Virus record (IMG/VR): IMGVR_UViG_3300005056_000029
Span: 1 to 20,058 of that record
Reading direction: 5' to 3' (one strand)
From: a virus
DNA: 20,058 nucleotides
Below, piece after piece: positions 1 through 6,752 of this stretch (its first letter is position 1; each line of letters starts with the position of its first letter). The position numbers and the translations under genes were made by a program. The notes beneath the pieces were generated by a model. It did not search any database. It saw only the letters and a list, made by a program, of their open reading frames with translations, and had not been told where the DNA came from.

Positions 1-97
1 CAGTGTCCAGTTTGCGCTGGAATGGCCGTCCAGATTGCCGTGGAATCAGTGTCCAGTTTGCCGTGGAATGGGTGTCCAGTTTGGCGCGGAAAACGCA
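1..97. mobile_element. Terminal end of an insertion sequence, probably IS21 family
   Basis: Four tandem copies of a 23-bp unit begin at 3, 26, 49 and 72. Each starts with a version of GTGTCCAGTTTG and the first three continue to GGAAT; the last copy runs into GCGCGGAAAACGCA and ends at 97. IS21-family elements are known for several spaced transposase-binding repeats at each end and for termini of the TG...CA type, which fits the CA at 96-97. Phage-like coding sequence starts immediately after. The transposase genes and the other end lie outside the window, so the family and the exact boundary are inferred, and no target duplication can be checked. Confidence 0.65.
3..94. repeat. Four 23-bp tandem repeats inside the IS end
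   Basis: Copies occupy about 3-25, 26-48, 49-71 and 72-94. The third is the cleanest, reading GTGTCCAGTTTG then CCGTGGAATGG; the second has CCGTCCAGATTG in place of the first half. The spacing is exactly 23 bp, a little over two helical turns, so the copies sit on nearly the same face of the DNA. They are probably binding sites for the element's transposase. Confidence 0.75.
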
Positions 98-708
98 CTG
101 ACGCTCTCTTTTCCAGCACTCACGCTGCATTGCGTTTCGCCTTCGCTTACTCGACTGAGCAGTACGGCCAGACGCCAATGTCCAAGCTGATGCGCGGGAC
201 GATCGGCAGCGGGAAAGGTCTGATCGGGACAGATGGTGCGGCTCAGGCGGGGATGATCCGTAGTCGGATTGACGAAGCGCTGAGCGGGCGCCATGTGGCA
301 ATCCTGGTGGCGCGTTTCGCGCCCCCTCGGCATCAGTGCAACTGTCGCTCGTCTTGTTGTAGTGGGCATCGGACCAATCCGGAATGGGATGCTGCCATTC
401 AGTATCTGACTGACGATGTCGCCAGCCTGTTCGCCGGCAGCCTGTCGCACCGGCAGATGCGGCGATTTCTCATCGACCGTTACTTTGGCAACGACAAGGA
501 CGCGTCAGGCAAAAAAATCACCCTCGAGGATGTTGCACGGAAGTGCAACGTACACCGCGATACGGCCGCCGCGCACAACGCCAAGGTGACCCAATTCCTG
601 AGGGGCACGCGAGGGATCAACGGAAGCCTGGGAGAAGAAGACAAGGCGCTCCGGCAGGCGGACGATGCATTGCGGGACGTTGGCTTGGTGGAGGAGGCAG
701 TTGCCTAA
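98..708 (+). pseudogene. Putative phage late-gene regulator (antiterminator-like), 5' end lost to the IS
   Basis: The frame is open across the IS junction, but phage-like protein begins just after it (DALFSSTHAALRFAFAYS), so the original N-terminus is missing. An internal ATG at 178 (MSKLMRG) would leave 176 residues, but I see no convincing ribosome binding site before it. The middle holds a cysteine/histidine cluster at 337-369 (CNCRSSCCSGH, followed by NPEW), plausibly zinc-binding. The C-terminal part contains a helix-turn-helix-like stretch near 514-600 (ITLEDVARKCNVHRDTAAAH). This layout is familiar from small phage DNA-binding or Q-type regulators, and the gene lies just upstream of the late operon, where lambda-like phages keep Q. 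The antiterminator role is inferred from position and motif. The protein is probably non-functional or made as a short form. Confidence 0.55.
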
Positions 709-829
709 TTGCCTAAATCAGCGCGAAAAGATGGGCAGATGCAAAGATTTGAGCACGTCTTGCAGAGACTTCGTTCGGCATGGCATTCTTGGGTTCCAAT
801 GAGAAAAACCCATCAAACAGAGAAAAAAG

Positions 830-2131
830 ATGTCAGCAAAGGGGAAGCAGTCTAATCAATTGCATGCACCGGAAATATTCGCCAAGAGCATAGCAGGACG
901 TTGGCGCTCCGCGGCGTTACGAGCAGCGCCAGGCATGATTGTGCTGTCGCCCTATCTGACATCAAAAACTGCTGAATCCGTCCTTGCTGCAGGAAAAGAG
1001 TGTGAAGTGCATACGCTTTTCGAGGTTGACCAATTTGCTTCTGGGGCTTCGTCGATCAAGACGCTAAAGCGGCTTGCAGAGAAGGGGCACAAGCTCTTTC
1101 ACCTTCCGGATCTTCATGCAAAGGCATTCGTAGATCCAGCGTCTTTTGCCAGCATCGGAAGCCAGAATCTCACGAATGCCGGGACGAAAAGGAAAGAACT
1201 CAGCGTTGCGTTCTCTGATTCTGTACTACCGAGGCACGTCTGGGACCTGATCCAGCCTTGGCTACGTGACCGAGTTCTGATCTCTCCCGAGATGATCGCT
1301 GAGATGGAGGTCAGTATTGGGCCGGCAGCGAAGGCGTTCAAGGTGGCCAAAGCGGCAGCGCAGAAGGCGCAGAAGGAGTATGAGCTGCGAGTAAAAGGGC
1401 ATCTGGCCGAGGGGCGCAAGAAGGAACGCCAACTAAAACTGAGATCTCTTCGCTCTGCGCTTGCCGAGAAAGTGAAATCGAAGGAGACAATACTTGCGAC
1501 GGTTAAAGAGAGAGGGCGCCGTGATGGTCCTGATATGGTCTATACGCGTACCCTCAAGCCTGAGCGCGGCCGGCGTTTTACTGACTGGACAATTGACGGC
1601 GAAGTGACGAAGCTTATTTGGTTGCGGCGCTACCTTTGTGTCATGGAGGATGACGGCCGAATCGGGTGGGCTAGGGTGGCTGACCATCGCATTACGCTCA
1701 TCAACACGGATATGCGCTCGCCCAATGATCAGATCGCTGTAGACGGCGAGAAATACAGCCTAGGTTTCGAGGGGGTGCCGCCAGATGAAAATGATAGCAA
1801 TCTGCTAATAAGGCTTTACACAGATGACGGTCTGATTGTGTGCACAATTGACGCGTGGTTCCATCCCGGTTCACTTACCATCCAGGACACTACCTGGACT
1901 AGAAATTTCTCTGCTTCGGCCGATCACAAGGCGAAGGTCCAAGAATGGATTCATAGCGACCGATTCGGGCGTAAGGTAATGCAATTAATGACGGAGCCGT
2001 TTTCATACGAGAGGAGCCTGTCGGGCGAGCAGGCCGACCGGTTCTTTGGCCCCGTTGGTACGAAAGTGAAGCTGCGAGTAGTTGCTGAGCATGGATGGCC
2101 AGTCCTTGTCGGTAACAGATCTGAAGATTGA
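830..2131 (+). CDS. PLD-like (HKD) nuclease-type protein with coiled coil; probable moron
   Basis: This 433-residue protein has a phospholipase-D-superfamily half-site near its N-terminus. A strand at 34-43 (PGMIVLSPYL) is followed by H96-x-K98 and D102, then GSQNLT at 110-115 and E123, matching the usual HxK...D, GSxN and Glu pattern. Only one HKD motif is present, so by analogy with other single-motif PLD nucleases it would need to dimerise. Residues about 165-228 are rich in Ala, Lys, Glu and Arg and look like a long coiled coil. The C-terminal 200 residues are mixed and I do not recognise them. The start is preceded only by a purine-rich AGAGAAAAAAG. The gene stands alone between the regulator and the terminase genes, and its codons are visibly more AT-rich than those of the virion genes, which suggests separate acquisition. 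A role in phage defence or host alteration is inference; a lipid-metabolic role is unlikely. Confidence 0.7.
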   Translation: MSAKGKQSNQLHAPEIFAKSIAGRWRSAALRAAPGMIVLSPYLTSKTAESVLAAGKECEVHTLFEVDQFASGASSIKTLKRLAEKGHKLFHLPDLHAKAFVDPASFASIGSQNLTNAGTKRKELSVAFSDSVLPRHVWDLIQPWLRDRVLISPEMIAEMEVSIGPAAKAFKVAKAAAQKAQKEYELRVKGHLAEGRKKERQLKLRSLRSALAEKVKSKETILATVKERGRRDGPDMVYTRTLKPERGRRFTDWTIDGEVTKLIWLRRYLCVMEDDGRIGWARVADHRITLINTDMRSPNDQIAVDGEKYSLGFEGVPPDENDSNLLIRLYTDDGLIVCTIDAWFHPGSLTIQDTTWTRNFSASADHKAKVQEWIHSDRFGRKVMQLMTEPFSYERSLSGEQADRFFGPVGTKVKLRVVAEHGWPVLVGNRSED

Positions 2132-2206
2132 TGGGCAGTCCCCTTGCATTTTCCGCAAGAAGTGCCGAGAATAGGACGTAATCTAATACACGCAGAAGTT
2201 GCGTCC

Positions 2207-2239
2207 AAAGCCCGCCGAGCGAAAGCCAGCGGGCTTTTT
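2207..2239 (+). terminator. Rho-independent terminator after the PLD-like gene
   Basis: Stem GCCCGC (2210-2215) pairs with GCGGGC (2229-2234). Adenines precede the stem and TTTTT follows it. It lies 76 nt after the stop codon and separates the accessory gene from what follows. Confidence 0.8.
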
Positions 2240-2247
2240 GCATTTCC

Positions 2248-2308
2248 GCGGCGTAGCTCAGTCGGTAGAGCTTGCGTGTCGCTGGTTCAAGTCCGGGCCG
2301 CCGCAACC
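2248..2308 (+). pseudogene. tRNA-like remnant lacking the anticodon arm
   Basis: An acceptor-like stem GCGGCG (2248-2253) pairs perfectly with CGCCGC (2299-2304). A canonical D arm follows TA: GCTCAGTCGGTAGAGC (2256-2271) with a perfect 4-bp stem. A T-arm-like stretch, GCTGG TTCAAGT CCGGG (2281-2297), has the right loop but an imperfect stem. Only nine bases (TTGCGTGTC, 2272-2280) separate the D and T arms where a tRNA needs roughly 22, so the anticodon stem-loop is missing and no anticodon can be assigned. It cannot decode. It is either a decayed phage tRNA or a tRNA-like element retained for RNA processing. Confidence 0.7.
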
Positions 2309-2343
2309 GTTGTCTCCTTCACTAGCCCGAAAAGCTAGCTTCG

Positions 2344-2382
2344 CGCCCAGTCCGGCATGTGTCGGCTGGGCGTTTCTCTTTT
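2344..2382 (+). terminator. Hairpin with U-tract before the broken small gene
   Basis: Stem CGCCCAG (2344-2350) pairs with CTGGGCG (2366-2372), with further CCG/CGG pairing inside the loop. It is followed by TTTCTCTTTT. It ends 12 nt before the next start codon, so it can act as a terminator or as an attenuator of late transcription. Confidence 0.7.
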
Positions 2383-2394
2383 CCGGATCCCACC

Positions 2395-2533
2395 ATGGCC
2401 AAGCTCACCGCAAAGCAGCGCGACAAGATCCCTGCGAAAGACTTCGGGTTGCCGGGTGGACGCTATCCGATGGAGAACAAGAAGCACGAAGGTGGATGCG
2501 AAGGCGAACAAGGTGCTGGGGAAGAAGAAGTAA
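2395..2533 (+). pseudogene. Small phage protein broken by an out-of-frame deletion
   Basis: The start at 2395 opens MAKLTAKQRDKIPAKDFGLP, then GGRYPMENKKH. This is the familiar N-terminus of a short, basic phage protein that normally continues through a helical, Ala/Lys-rich middle and ends in KANKVLGK-type residues. Here that ending is present but in another frame: KVDAKANKVLGKKK followed by TAA at 2531-2533. In the starting frame, translation instead runs through acidic nonsense (EGGCEGEQGAGEEE) to a stop at 2563-2565. The simplest reading is loss of the middle of the gene right after the KKH codons (about 2487-2490) with a frame change. A 56-residue chimeric product is possible but unlikely to work. 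The usual function of the family is unknown to me. Confidence 0.65.
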
Positions 2534-2540
2534 TTGCAAA

Positions 2541-2580
2541 AGTAGCAATAAATAGCGATCGATAGCAAAGGATAGTAAAT
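2541..2580 (+). repeat. Four 10-bp direct repeats before the terminase small subunit
   Basis: TAG occurs at 2543, 2553, 2563 and 2573, each in the context RTAGYRA (TAGCAA, TAGCGA, TAGCAA, TAGTAA) with exact 10-bp spacing. A weaker fifth copy, TTGCAA, starts at 2534, nine bases earlier. The last copies overlap the ribosome binding site AAAGGA (2567-2572) and the ATG at 2579. Helical spacing suggests a protein-binding array, for example a packaging start or an operator, but the function is not shown by the sequence. Confidence 0.5.
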
Positions 2581-2881
2581 GCCACGCGGTTCCCAGCCTG
2601 GCGAGCGCCGAGGTGGACGAACCAAGGGCACGCCGAACAAAGCGACAGCCGACATCAGGGCGTTGGCGCAAGAGTTTGGCGAGGACGCCATCCGAGAGCT
2701 GGCAACCATCCTAACGACCAGCGAGAACCATTCGGCGCGGATTGCGGCGGCAAAGGAACTATTGGACCGCGGCTATGGGAAGTCCAAGCAGTCGGTGGAG
2801 TTGACCGGCGAGGATGGTGGACCGATGCAGTTCGAAAAGATAGTGCGCGAAATTGTCGATCCTGCGCATAAAGACGCCTAG
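2579..2881 (+). CDS. Terminase small subunit (putative)
   Basis: This 100-residue protein opens with a basic GRTKGTPNK segment (about 13-21) and continues with a helical stretch holding DAIRELATI and AAKELLDRGYGK (about 60-67), a pattern common in small terminase-like phage proteins found just before large subunits. Such proteins bind phage DNA at the packaging site and hand it to the large subunit. The start is supported by AAAGGA seven bases upstream. The 3' end overlaps the start of the large subunit by 29 nt. The basic N-terminus is the likely DNA contact. At 100 residues it is shorter than many small terminases (P22 gp3 is 162), so the assignment rests on context as well as on the motif. 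Confidence 0.75.
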   Translation: MPRGSQPGERRGGRTKGTPNKATADIRALAQEFGEDAIRELATILTTSENHSARIAAAKELLDRGYGKSKQSVELTGEDGGPMQFEKIVREIVDPAHKDA

Positions 2882-4088
2882 GGTCTTCTCCCCGCTCCTG
2901 CAGCCGGCTCGATACAAGGGCGCTCACGGAGGGCGAGGCTCCGGCAAGTCTCACTTCTTCGGCGAACTCTGGCTCGAAGAGAACGTGAGCGAGAAGTTCG
3001 ATTTCGTGTGCGTGCGCGAGACGCTGAAGTCGCTGGAGTTCTCGGTCAAGAAGCTGCTTGAGTCGAAGATCCAGGCATACAACGCTGGCGACTACTTCGA
3101 TGTGCAGGACCGCCGAATCCTGTCCAGGAAGGGCGGCGTGACGATCTTCGAGGGCATGCAGAACCATACGGCCGAGTCGATCAAGTCGCTGGAGGGATTC
3201 GATCGGTCATGGTTCACGGAGGCGCAGAACGCCACAGACAAGAGCCTGACGATCCTCCGGCCGACGATCCGTAAGCCGGGTTCGCAGCTCTGGTTTGACT
3301 GGAACCCCGACCAGCCGTCCGATCCGATCGACCAGTTGCTCCGCGGCGAAGCGTTGCCGCCTGACGCTGCTGTCGTGCAGGCCAACTACATGGACAATCC
3401 CTGGTTGCCCGATGAGTTGCGCGCGGAGATGGAGTTCGACAAGCGGCGCGATCCGGACAAATACGCGCACGTGTGGCTCGGTGGCTATCGCCAGAACAGC
3501 AATGCGCGGGTGTTCCATAACTGGACGGTCGAAGAGTTCGACGTTGATCCGTCCCAGATCATCCGCCAAGGCGCGGACTGGGGATTCTCGGTCGACCCGA
3601 CGGTGCTGGTGCAGTGCTACATCGTCGGCCGCAAGCTGTATGTGCCGTACGTAGCGTATCGGGTGGGCTGCGAGATCGTAGACACTCCGGATCTGTTCCT
3701 GACGGTGCCGGACAGCGAGAAATGGCCGATCACGGCTGATTCCGCGCGGCCCGAGACGATCAGCTACATGCAGAAGCATGGCTTCCCGAAGATCATGCCG
3801 GCGATCAAGGGCGCGAAGTCGTTGGAAGAGGGAGTCGAGTTCCTGAAGTCGTTTGACATCGTGGTGCACCCGCGCTGCCAACACCTGATCGATGAACTGT
3901 CGCTCTACAAGTACAAGGAAGATCCGCTGACTGGGGCGGTCCTCCCGATCCTGGACGACAAGGACAACCACGTGATTGACGGGCTGCGTTACGCCTGCGA
4001 AGCAGCCAGGCGCGCAGGCAAGAAACCCAAGACCGAGGACAAACCGCAACGTCCGCGCATTCATGGCGCTGGCGGATGGATGGGCTGA
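2853..4088 (+). CDS. Terminase large subunit (Terminase_3/PBSX type)
   Basis: The ATPase-nuclease motor that pumps DNA into the prohead through the portal. With a TTG start at 2853 the protein has 411 residues and begins MSILRIKTPRVF. Walker A is GGRGSGKS at 26-33. The Walker B region is SWFTEAQ at 119-125, with E123 as the likely catalytic glutamate. A coupling-type motif LWFDWNP follows at 146-152. The C-terminal nuclease shows the expected acidic residues: D242 in ADWGFSVDP, D296 in TADSARPE and D376 in HVIDGLRYA. No ATG or GTG in frame fits the conserved N-terminus, so the TTG start, overlapping the small-subunit gene, is favoured; a CTG at 2862 is the alternative. Translation is probably coupled to the upstream gene. 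Confidence 0.93.
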   Translation: MSILRIKTPRVFSPLLQPARYKGAHGGRGSGKSHFFGELWLEENVSEKFDFVCVRETLKSLEFSVKKLLESKIQAYNAGDYFDVQDRRILSRKGGVTIFEGMQNHTAESIKSLEGFDRSWFTEAQNATDKSLTILRPTIRKPGSQLWFDWNPDQPSDPIDQLLRGEALPPDAAVVQANYMDNPWLPDELRAEMEFDKRRDPDKYAHVWLGGYRQNSNARVFHNWTVEEFDVDPSQIIRQGADWGFSVDPTVLVQCYIVGRKLYVPYVAYRVGCEIVDTPDLFLTVPDSEKWPITADSARPETISYMQKHGFPKIMPAIKGAKSLEEGVEFLKSFDIVVHPRCQHLIDELSLYKYKEDPLTGAVLPILDDKDNHVIDGLRYACEAARRAGKKPKTEDKPQRPRIHGAGGWMG

Positions 4089-4089
4089 C

Positions 4090-4293
4090 ATGAACAACTA
4101 TTTTGCTCCCGGCGATACGGCTTACATCGTCAGATCAGGAATGCCCGAGTACATCAACCGTACGGTCACCGTGCTCGGCGTTGGCGAGGGCAAAGAAACG
4201 TGGAAGGTGCAGGCGCCCGACGATTGGGCGTTCCCGAACGGATTGAGAGTGGTTGATCTGAGTGACACTCACCTAAGCGCGAGACCGAAATAA
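4090..4293 (+). CDS. Small conserved-type phage protein of unknown function
   Basis: This 67-residue protein starts one base after the terminase stop and ends two bases before the portal start, so it is translated within a coupled trio. It reads as short beta strands (DTAYIVRSG, RTVTVLGVG, TWKVQAPDDW) resembling a small SH3-like barrel, with no signal or membrane segment. No strong ribosome binding site is visible. Its place between terminase and portal suggests a packaging or head accessory role, but I do not recognise the family and assign no function. Confidence 0.65.
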   Translation: MNNYFAPGDTAYIVRSGMPEYINRTVTVLGVGEGKETWKVQAPDDWAFPNGLRVVDLSDTHLSARPK

Positions 4294-4295
4294 GC

Positions 4296-6419
4296 ATGGC
4301 ACGCAAACGCAAGGATGACGGACCCGATCCGATAGTGAAGGAGGCGCAGGAGCGCTTCCAACGCTGCCAGGAGATCGAGGACGAGTTTCGCCGTCGCTTT
4401 GTCGAGGACGTGAAGTTTGCCAACGGCGATCCGGACAACGGCTGGCAGTGGCCTGACCAGATCCGCAATTCGCGTGATGGTGACAATCGCCCGTGTCTGA
4501 CGATCAACAAGACACGTCAGCACAACCTGCAGATCATCAACGACGCCAAGAAGAACAAGCCGAGCATCAAGACGCTTCCGGTGGATGGCGCTGCGGATGT
4601 CGAGGTGGCGAAGATTCTGGACGGCATTGTCCGGCACATCGAGTACAACTCGCACGCTGAGACGGTCTACGACACGGCCACGGAGTCTGCGGTAGAGGGT
4701 GGCATCGGCTACTGGCGCGTCATCACGGACTATGCGCACGACGGCTCGTTCGAGCAAGAGATCTTCCTGCGCCGCATCAAGGATGCGATGACGGTCTATC
4801 TGGACCCGGACATCGAATCGGCAGATGGTGCTGATGCCAAGTTCGGCTTCGTCTTTGAGGACATCACCAAGACGGAGTTCGAGGCGCAATACCCTGGTGA
4901 GGAAGCCAAGGATGTGAACTTCCCGCTGGACCGCACTGGTAATTCGTGGATCGACAAGGACAAGATCCGCATCGCCGAGTACTTCCGGAAGGCCGCTAAG
5001 CGCGACACGCTGGTGAATCATCCGATGCGAGGCCCGATGCTGTTGTCTGACTTGCCTGAAGGCGCGGAAAAGGAAGCTCTCGCGGCCAGCCCGGACGTGC
5101 AGAAGCGCGATGTCGTGGTGCCTGAGATCACCTGGTACAAGATCGCCGGCAACAAGGTGATCGACAAGAAACCATGGCCCGGTCGCTATATCCCGCTGGT
5201 GCGCGTGGTAGGTGAAGAGCGGTTCATTGATGGCAAGATCGAGCGCAAAGGCCACACGCGGAACCTGAAGGACGCGCAGCGCATGTACAACTACATGTCG
5301 AGTGCCAACGTCGAATTCATCGCGCTACAGACCAAGACGCCGTTCATCGCCGCGGCTGAAGCCATTGAGGGCTACGAGTCGGAGTGGAGCCGGGCGAACC
5401 TCGATAACCTGCCCTACCTGCCGTACAACGCGTTTGACGAGCAGGGCAATCCGATCCAGAAGCCGCAACGCGAGCAACCGCCTGTGGGCGCTGCGGCCTA
5501 CCTGACCGGTATGCAGACCGCGCAGCAGGAACTGATGATGGCCTCGGGCCAGTATCAGGAGCAATTTGGCCAGCCGTCCAATGCCCAAGCCGGTGTTGCG
5601 ATCCAGGCTCGTCAGCGTCAGGGCGACACGGCGACGTATCACTTCATCGACAACGTTGCTAGAGCAATCCGCTACACCGGGCGCATCCTGATCGACCTGA
5701 TTCCGAAGATCTACGACACGAAGCGCGTTCTGCGCATCATCGGGGAAGACGGGACGGAGACGTTCGCGACGCTCGATCCTGAGCAGCAGCAGCCAGTGAT
5801 GATGGAGAACGGGCAGCCCGCGCCCTCCGAGAAAGAGCGCGAAGGCTTGGATGTACAGCTCATCTACAACCCTGGCATCGGCCGCTATGACGTGACAGTC
5901 GAGGTCGGCCCGAACTTCGAAACGCGCAGGCAGGAAGCCTTCAATGCGCTGACGCAGATCATGTCTCAGGATCGCGATCTGATGAAGGTGGCCGGTGACT
6001 TGCTGTTCAAGGCAGCAGATTTCCCGATGGCTTCGGACGTGGCCGAACGTCTGCACCGCACGATTCCGCCTGCGATCCTCGGCGAAGGCCCGAGCCCGCA
6101 AGAGCAGGACATGCAGCAGAAGATGACGCAAATGGGCCAGATGATCGAGCACCTGTCGCAGATGCTGCAGGACGCTCGCGAAGGCAAGGACCAGCAGGAA
6201 GTGAATATCAAGGAGTACGACGCTGAAACCAAGCGTCTACAGGCCCTTGGGCAGCCGCTGGACCCGCAACTGGTCGCTCATGTGGCCACACAGGTGGTCA
6301 TGCAGATGATGGAAACCGGAATGCCAGCGGACGGTTCCCCGCCAGATCCAATGCAGCAGCAGCCAAACCAAGCGCCTCCGGGCGCTTTTTTTACGTCCCA
6401 ACCTAGCCCGGAGCAATAG
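4296..6419 (+). CDS. Portal protein, P22 gp1-like
   Basis: The dodecameric ring at the capsid vertex through which DNA enters and leaves. The 707-residue length is close to P22 portal (725). The N-terminal region (FQRCQEIEDEFRRRFVEDVK, then W-P-D-Q with a following N-K) and the central FIDGKIERKGHTRNLKDAQR match the P22-type portal pattern. The stretch after about residue 395 (AAYLTGMQTAQQELMMASGQ) is typical of the stem and crown helices. The C-terminus is rich in Gln, Met and Pro, as in the barrel of P22 portal. It follows the terminase genes directly. The last codons contain a perfect terminator hairpin (6370-6392), which is unusual inside a coding region. Confidence 0.92.
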   Translation: MARKRKDDGPDPIVKEAQERFQRCQEIEDEFRRRFVEDVKFANGDPDNGWQWPDQIRNSRDGDNRPCLTINKTRQHNLQIINDAKKNKPSIKTLPVDGAADVEVAKILDGIVRHIEYNSHAETVYDTATESAVEGGIGYWRVITDYAHDGSFEQEIFLRRIKDAMTVYLDPDIESADGADAKFGFVFEDITKTEFEAQYPGEEAKDVNFPLDRTGNSWIDKDKIRIAEYFRKAAKRDTLVNHPMRGPMLLSDLPEGAEKEALAASPDVQKRDVVVPEITWYKIAGNKVIDKKPWPGRYIPLVRVVGEERFIDGKIERKGHTRNLKDAQRMYNYMSSANVEFIALQTKTPFIAAAEAIEGYESEWSRANLDNLPYLPYNAFDEQGNPIQKPQREQPPVGAAAYLTGMQTAQQELMMASGQYQEQFGQPSNAQAGVAIQARQRQGDTATYHFIDNVARAIRYTGRILIDLIPKIYDTKRVLRIIGEDGTETFATLDPEQQQPVMMENGQPAPSEKEREGLDVQLIYNPGIGRYDVTVEVGPNFETRRQEAFNALTQIMSQDRDLMKVAGDLLFKAADFPMASDVAERLHRTIPPAILGEGPSPQEQDMQQKMTQMGQMIEHLSQMLQDAREGKDQQEVNIKEYDAETKRLQALGQPLDPQLVAHVATQVVMQMMETGMPADGSPPDPMQQQPNQAPPGAFFTSQPSPEQ
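6370..6392 (+). terminator. Rho-independent terminator inside the 3' end of the portal gene
   Basis: AAGCGCC-type stem: A6370 plus AGCGCC (6371-6376) pairs with GGCGCT (6381-6386) plus T6387 around a TCCG loop, then a run of seven T (6386-6392). The coding frame reads through it (about PPGAFFTSQ) and stops 27 bases later at 6417-6419. It could end a fraction of transcripts before the downstream capsid genes. Confidence 0.75.
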
Positions 6420-6421
6420 AA

Positions 6422-6730
6422 ATGCCTGGATACATCGGAATTATCCAAGACGGATCGAACCAGACCCCCGTTTCCACGCTGTTCATCATCCGCCAGGTCC
6501 TGACACCTGCCGCTGTGGGTGCCAACACCACCGTCGAGCAGACGTTTGCCGTTCCTGGCCTGCAAGTCGGTGATTCGCTCGACATCAACAAGGCCTCGCA
6601 TCAAACCGGCCTGTCGATCGGCAATGTCCGGGTCTCCGCAGCGAACACGCTTGCCATTCAGTTCGTGAACACCAGCGCTGGTTCGATCACGCCGACGAGC
6701 GAGCAATACATCATCGGCGGCCAGCGCTAA
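6422..6730 (+). CDS. Small virion-type beta-rich protein (possible decoration or head protein)
   Basis: This 102-residue protein lies between portal and scaffold. GGAG at 6410-6413 precedes the ATG. It contains a beta-strand pattern common in small phage structural proteins: TVEQTFAVPGLQVGDSLDI, then VRVSAANTLAIQFVNTSAG with ITPTSEQY near the end. No transmembrane or signal segment is present. A head-surface or accessory role is inferred from location between terminators on either side and from the strand pattern. I cannot name the family with certainty. Confidence 0.7.
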   Translation: MPGYIGIIQDGSNQTPVSTLFIIRQVLTPAAVGANTTVEQTFAVPGLQVGDSLDINKASHQTGLSIGNVRVSAANTLAIQFVNTSAGSITPTSEQYIIGGQR

Positions 6731-6752
6731 CCCGCTTCCGCTCCCTCTCAAG

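Noticed and set aside
790-812. Hairpin TGGGTT/AACCCA before the PLD-like gene
   Set aside because: Only six pairs with an 11-base loop and no T-run; too weak to call a terminator or riboregulator.
2128-2189. Possible sigma-70 promoter (TTGCAT at 2144 with GAGAAT at 2167, or TAATAC at 2184)
   Set aside because: The -35 match is only three of six bases, the other -10 candidate has no -35 partner, and the terminator at 2207 follows immediately.
3207-5255. Two long minus-strand frames opposite terminase and portal
   Set aside because: Both are covered by genes with clear motifs on the + strand and show no motifs of their own.
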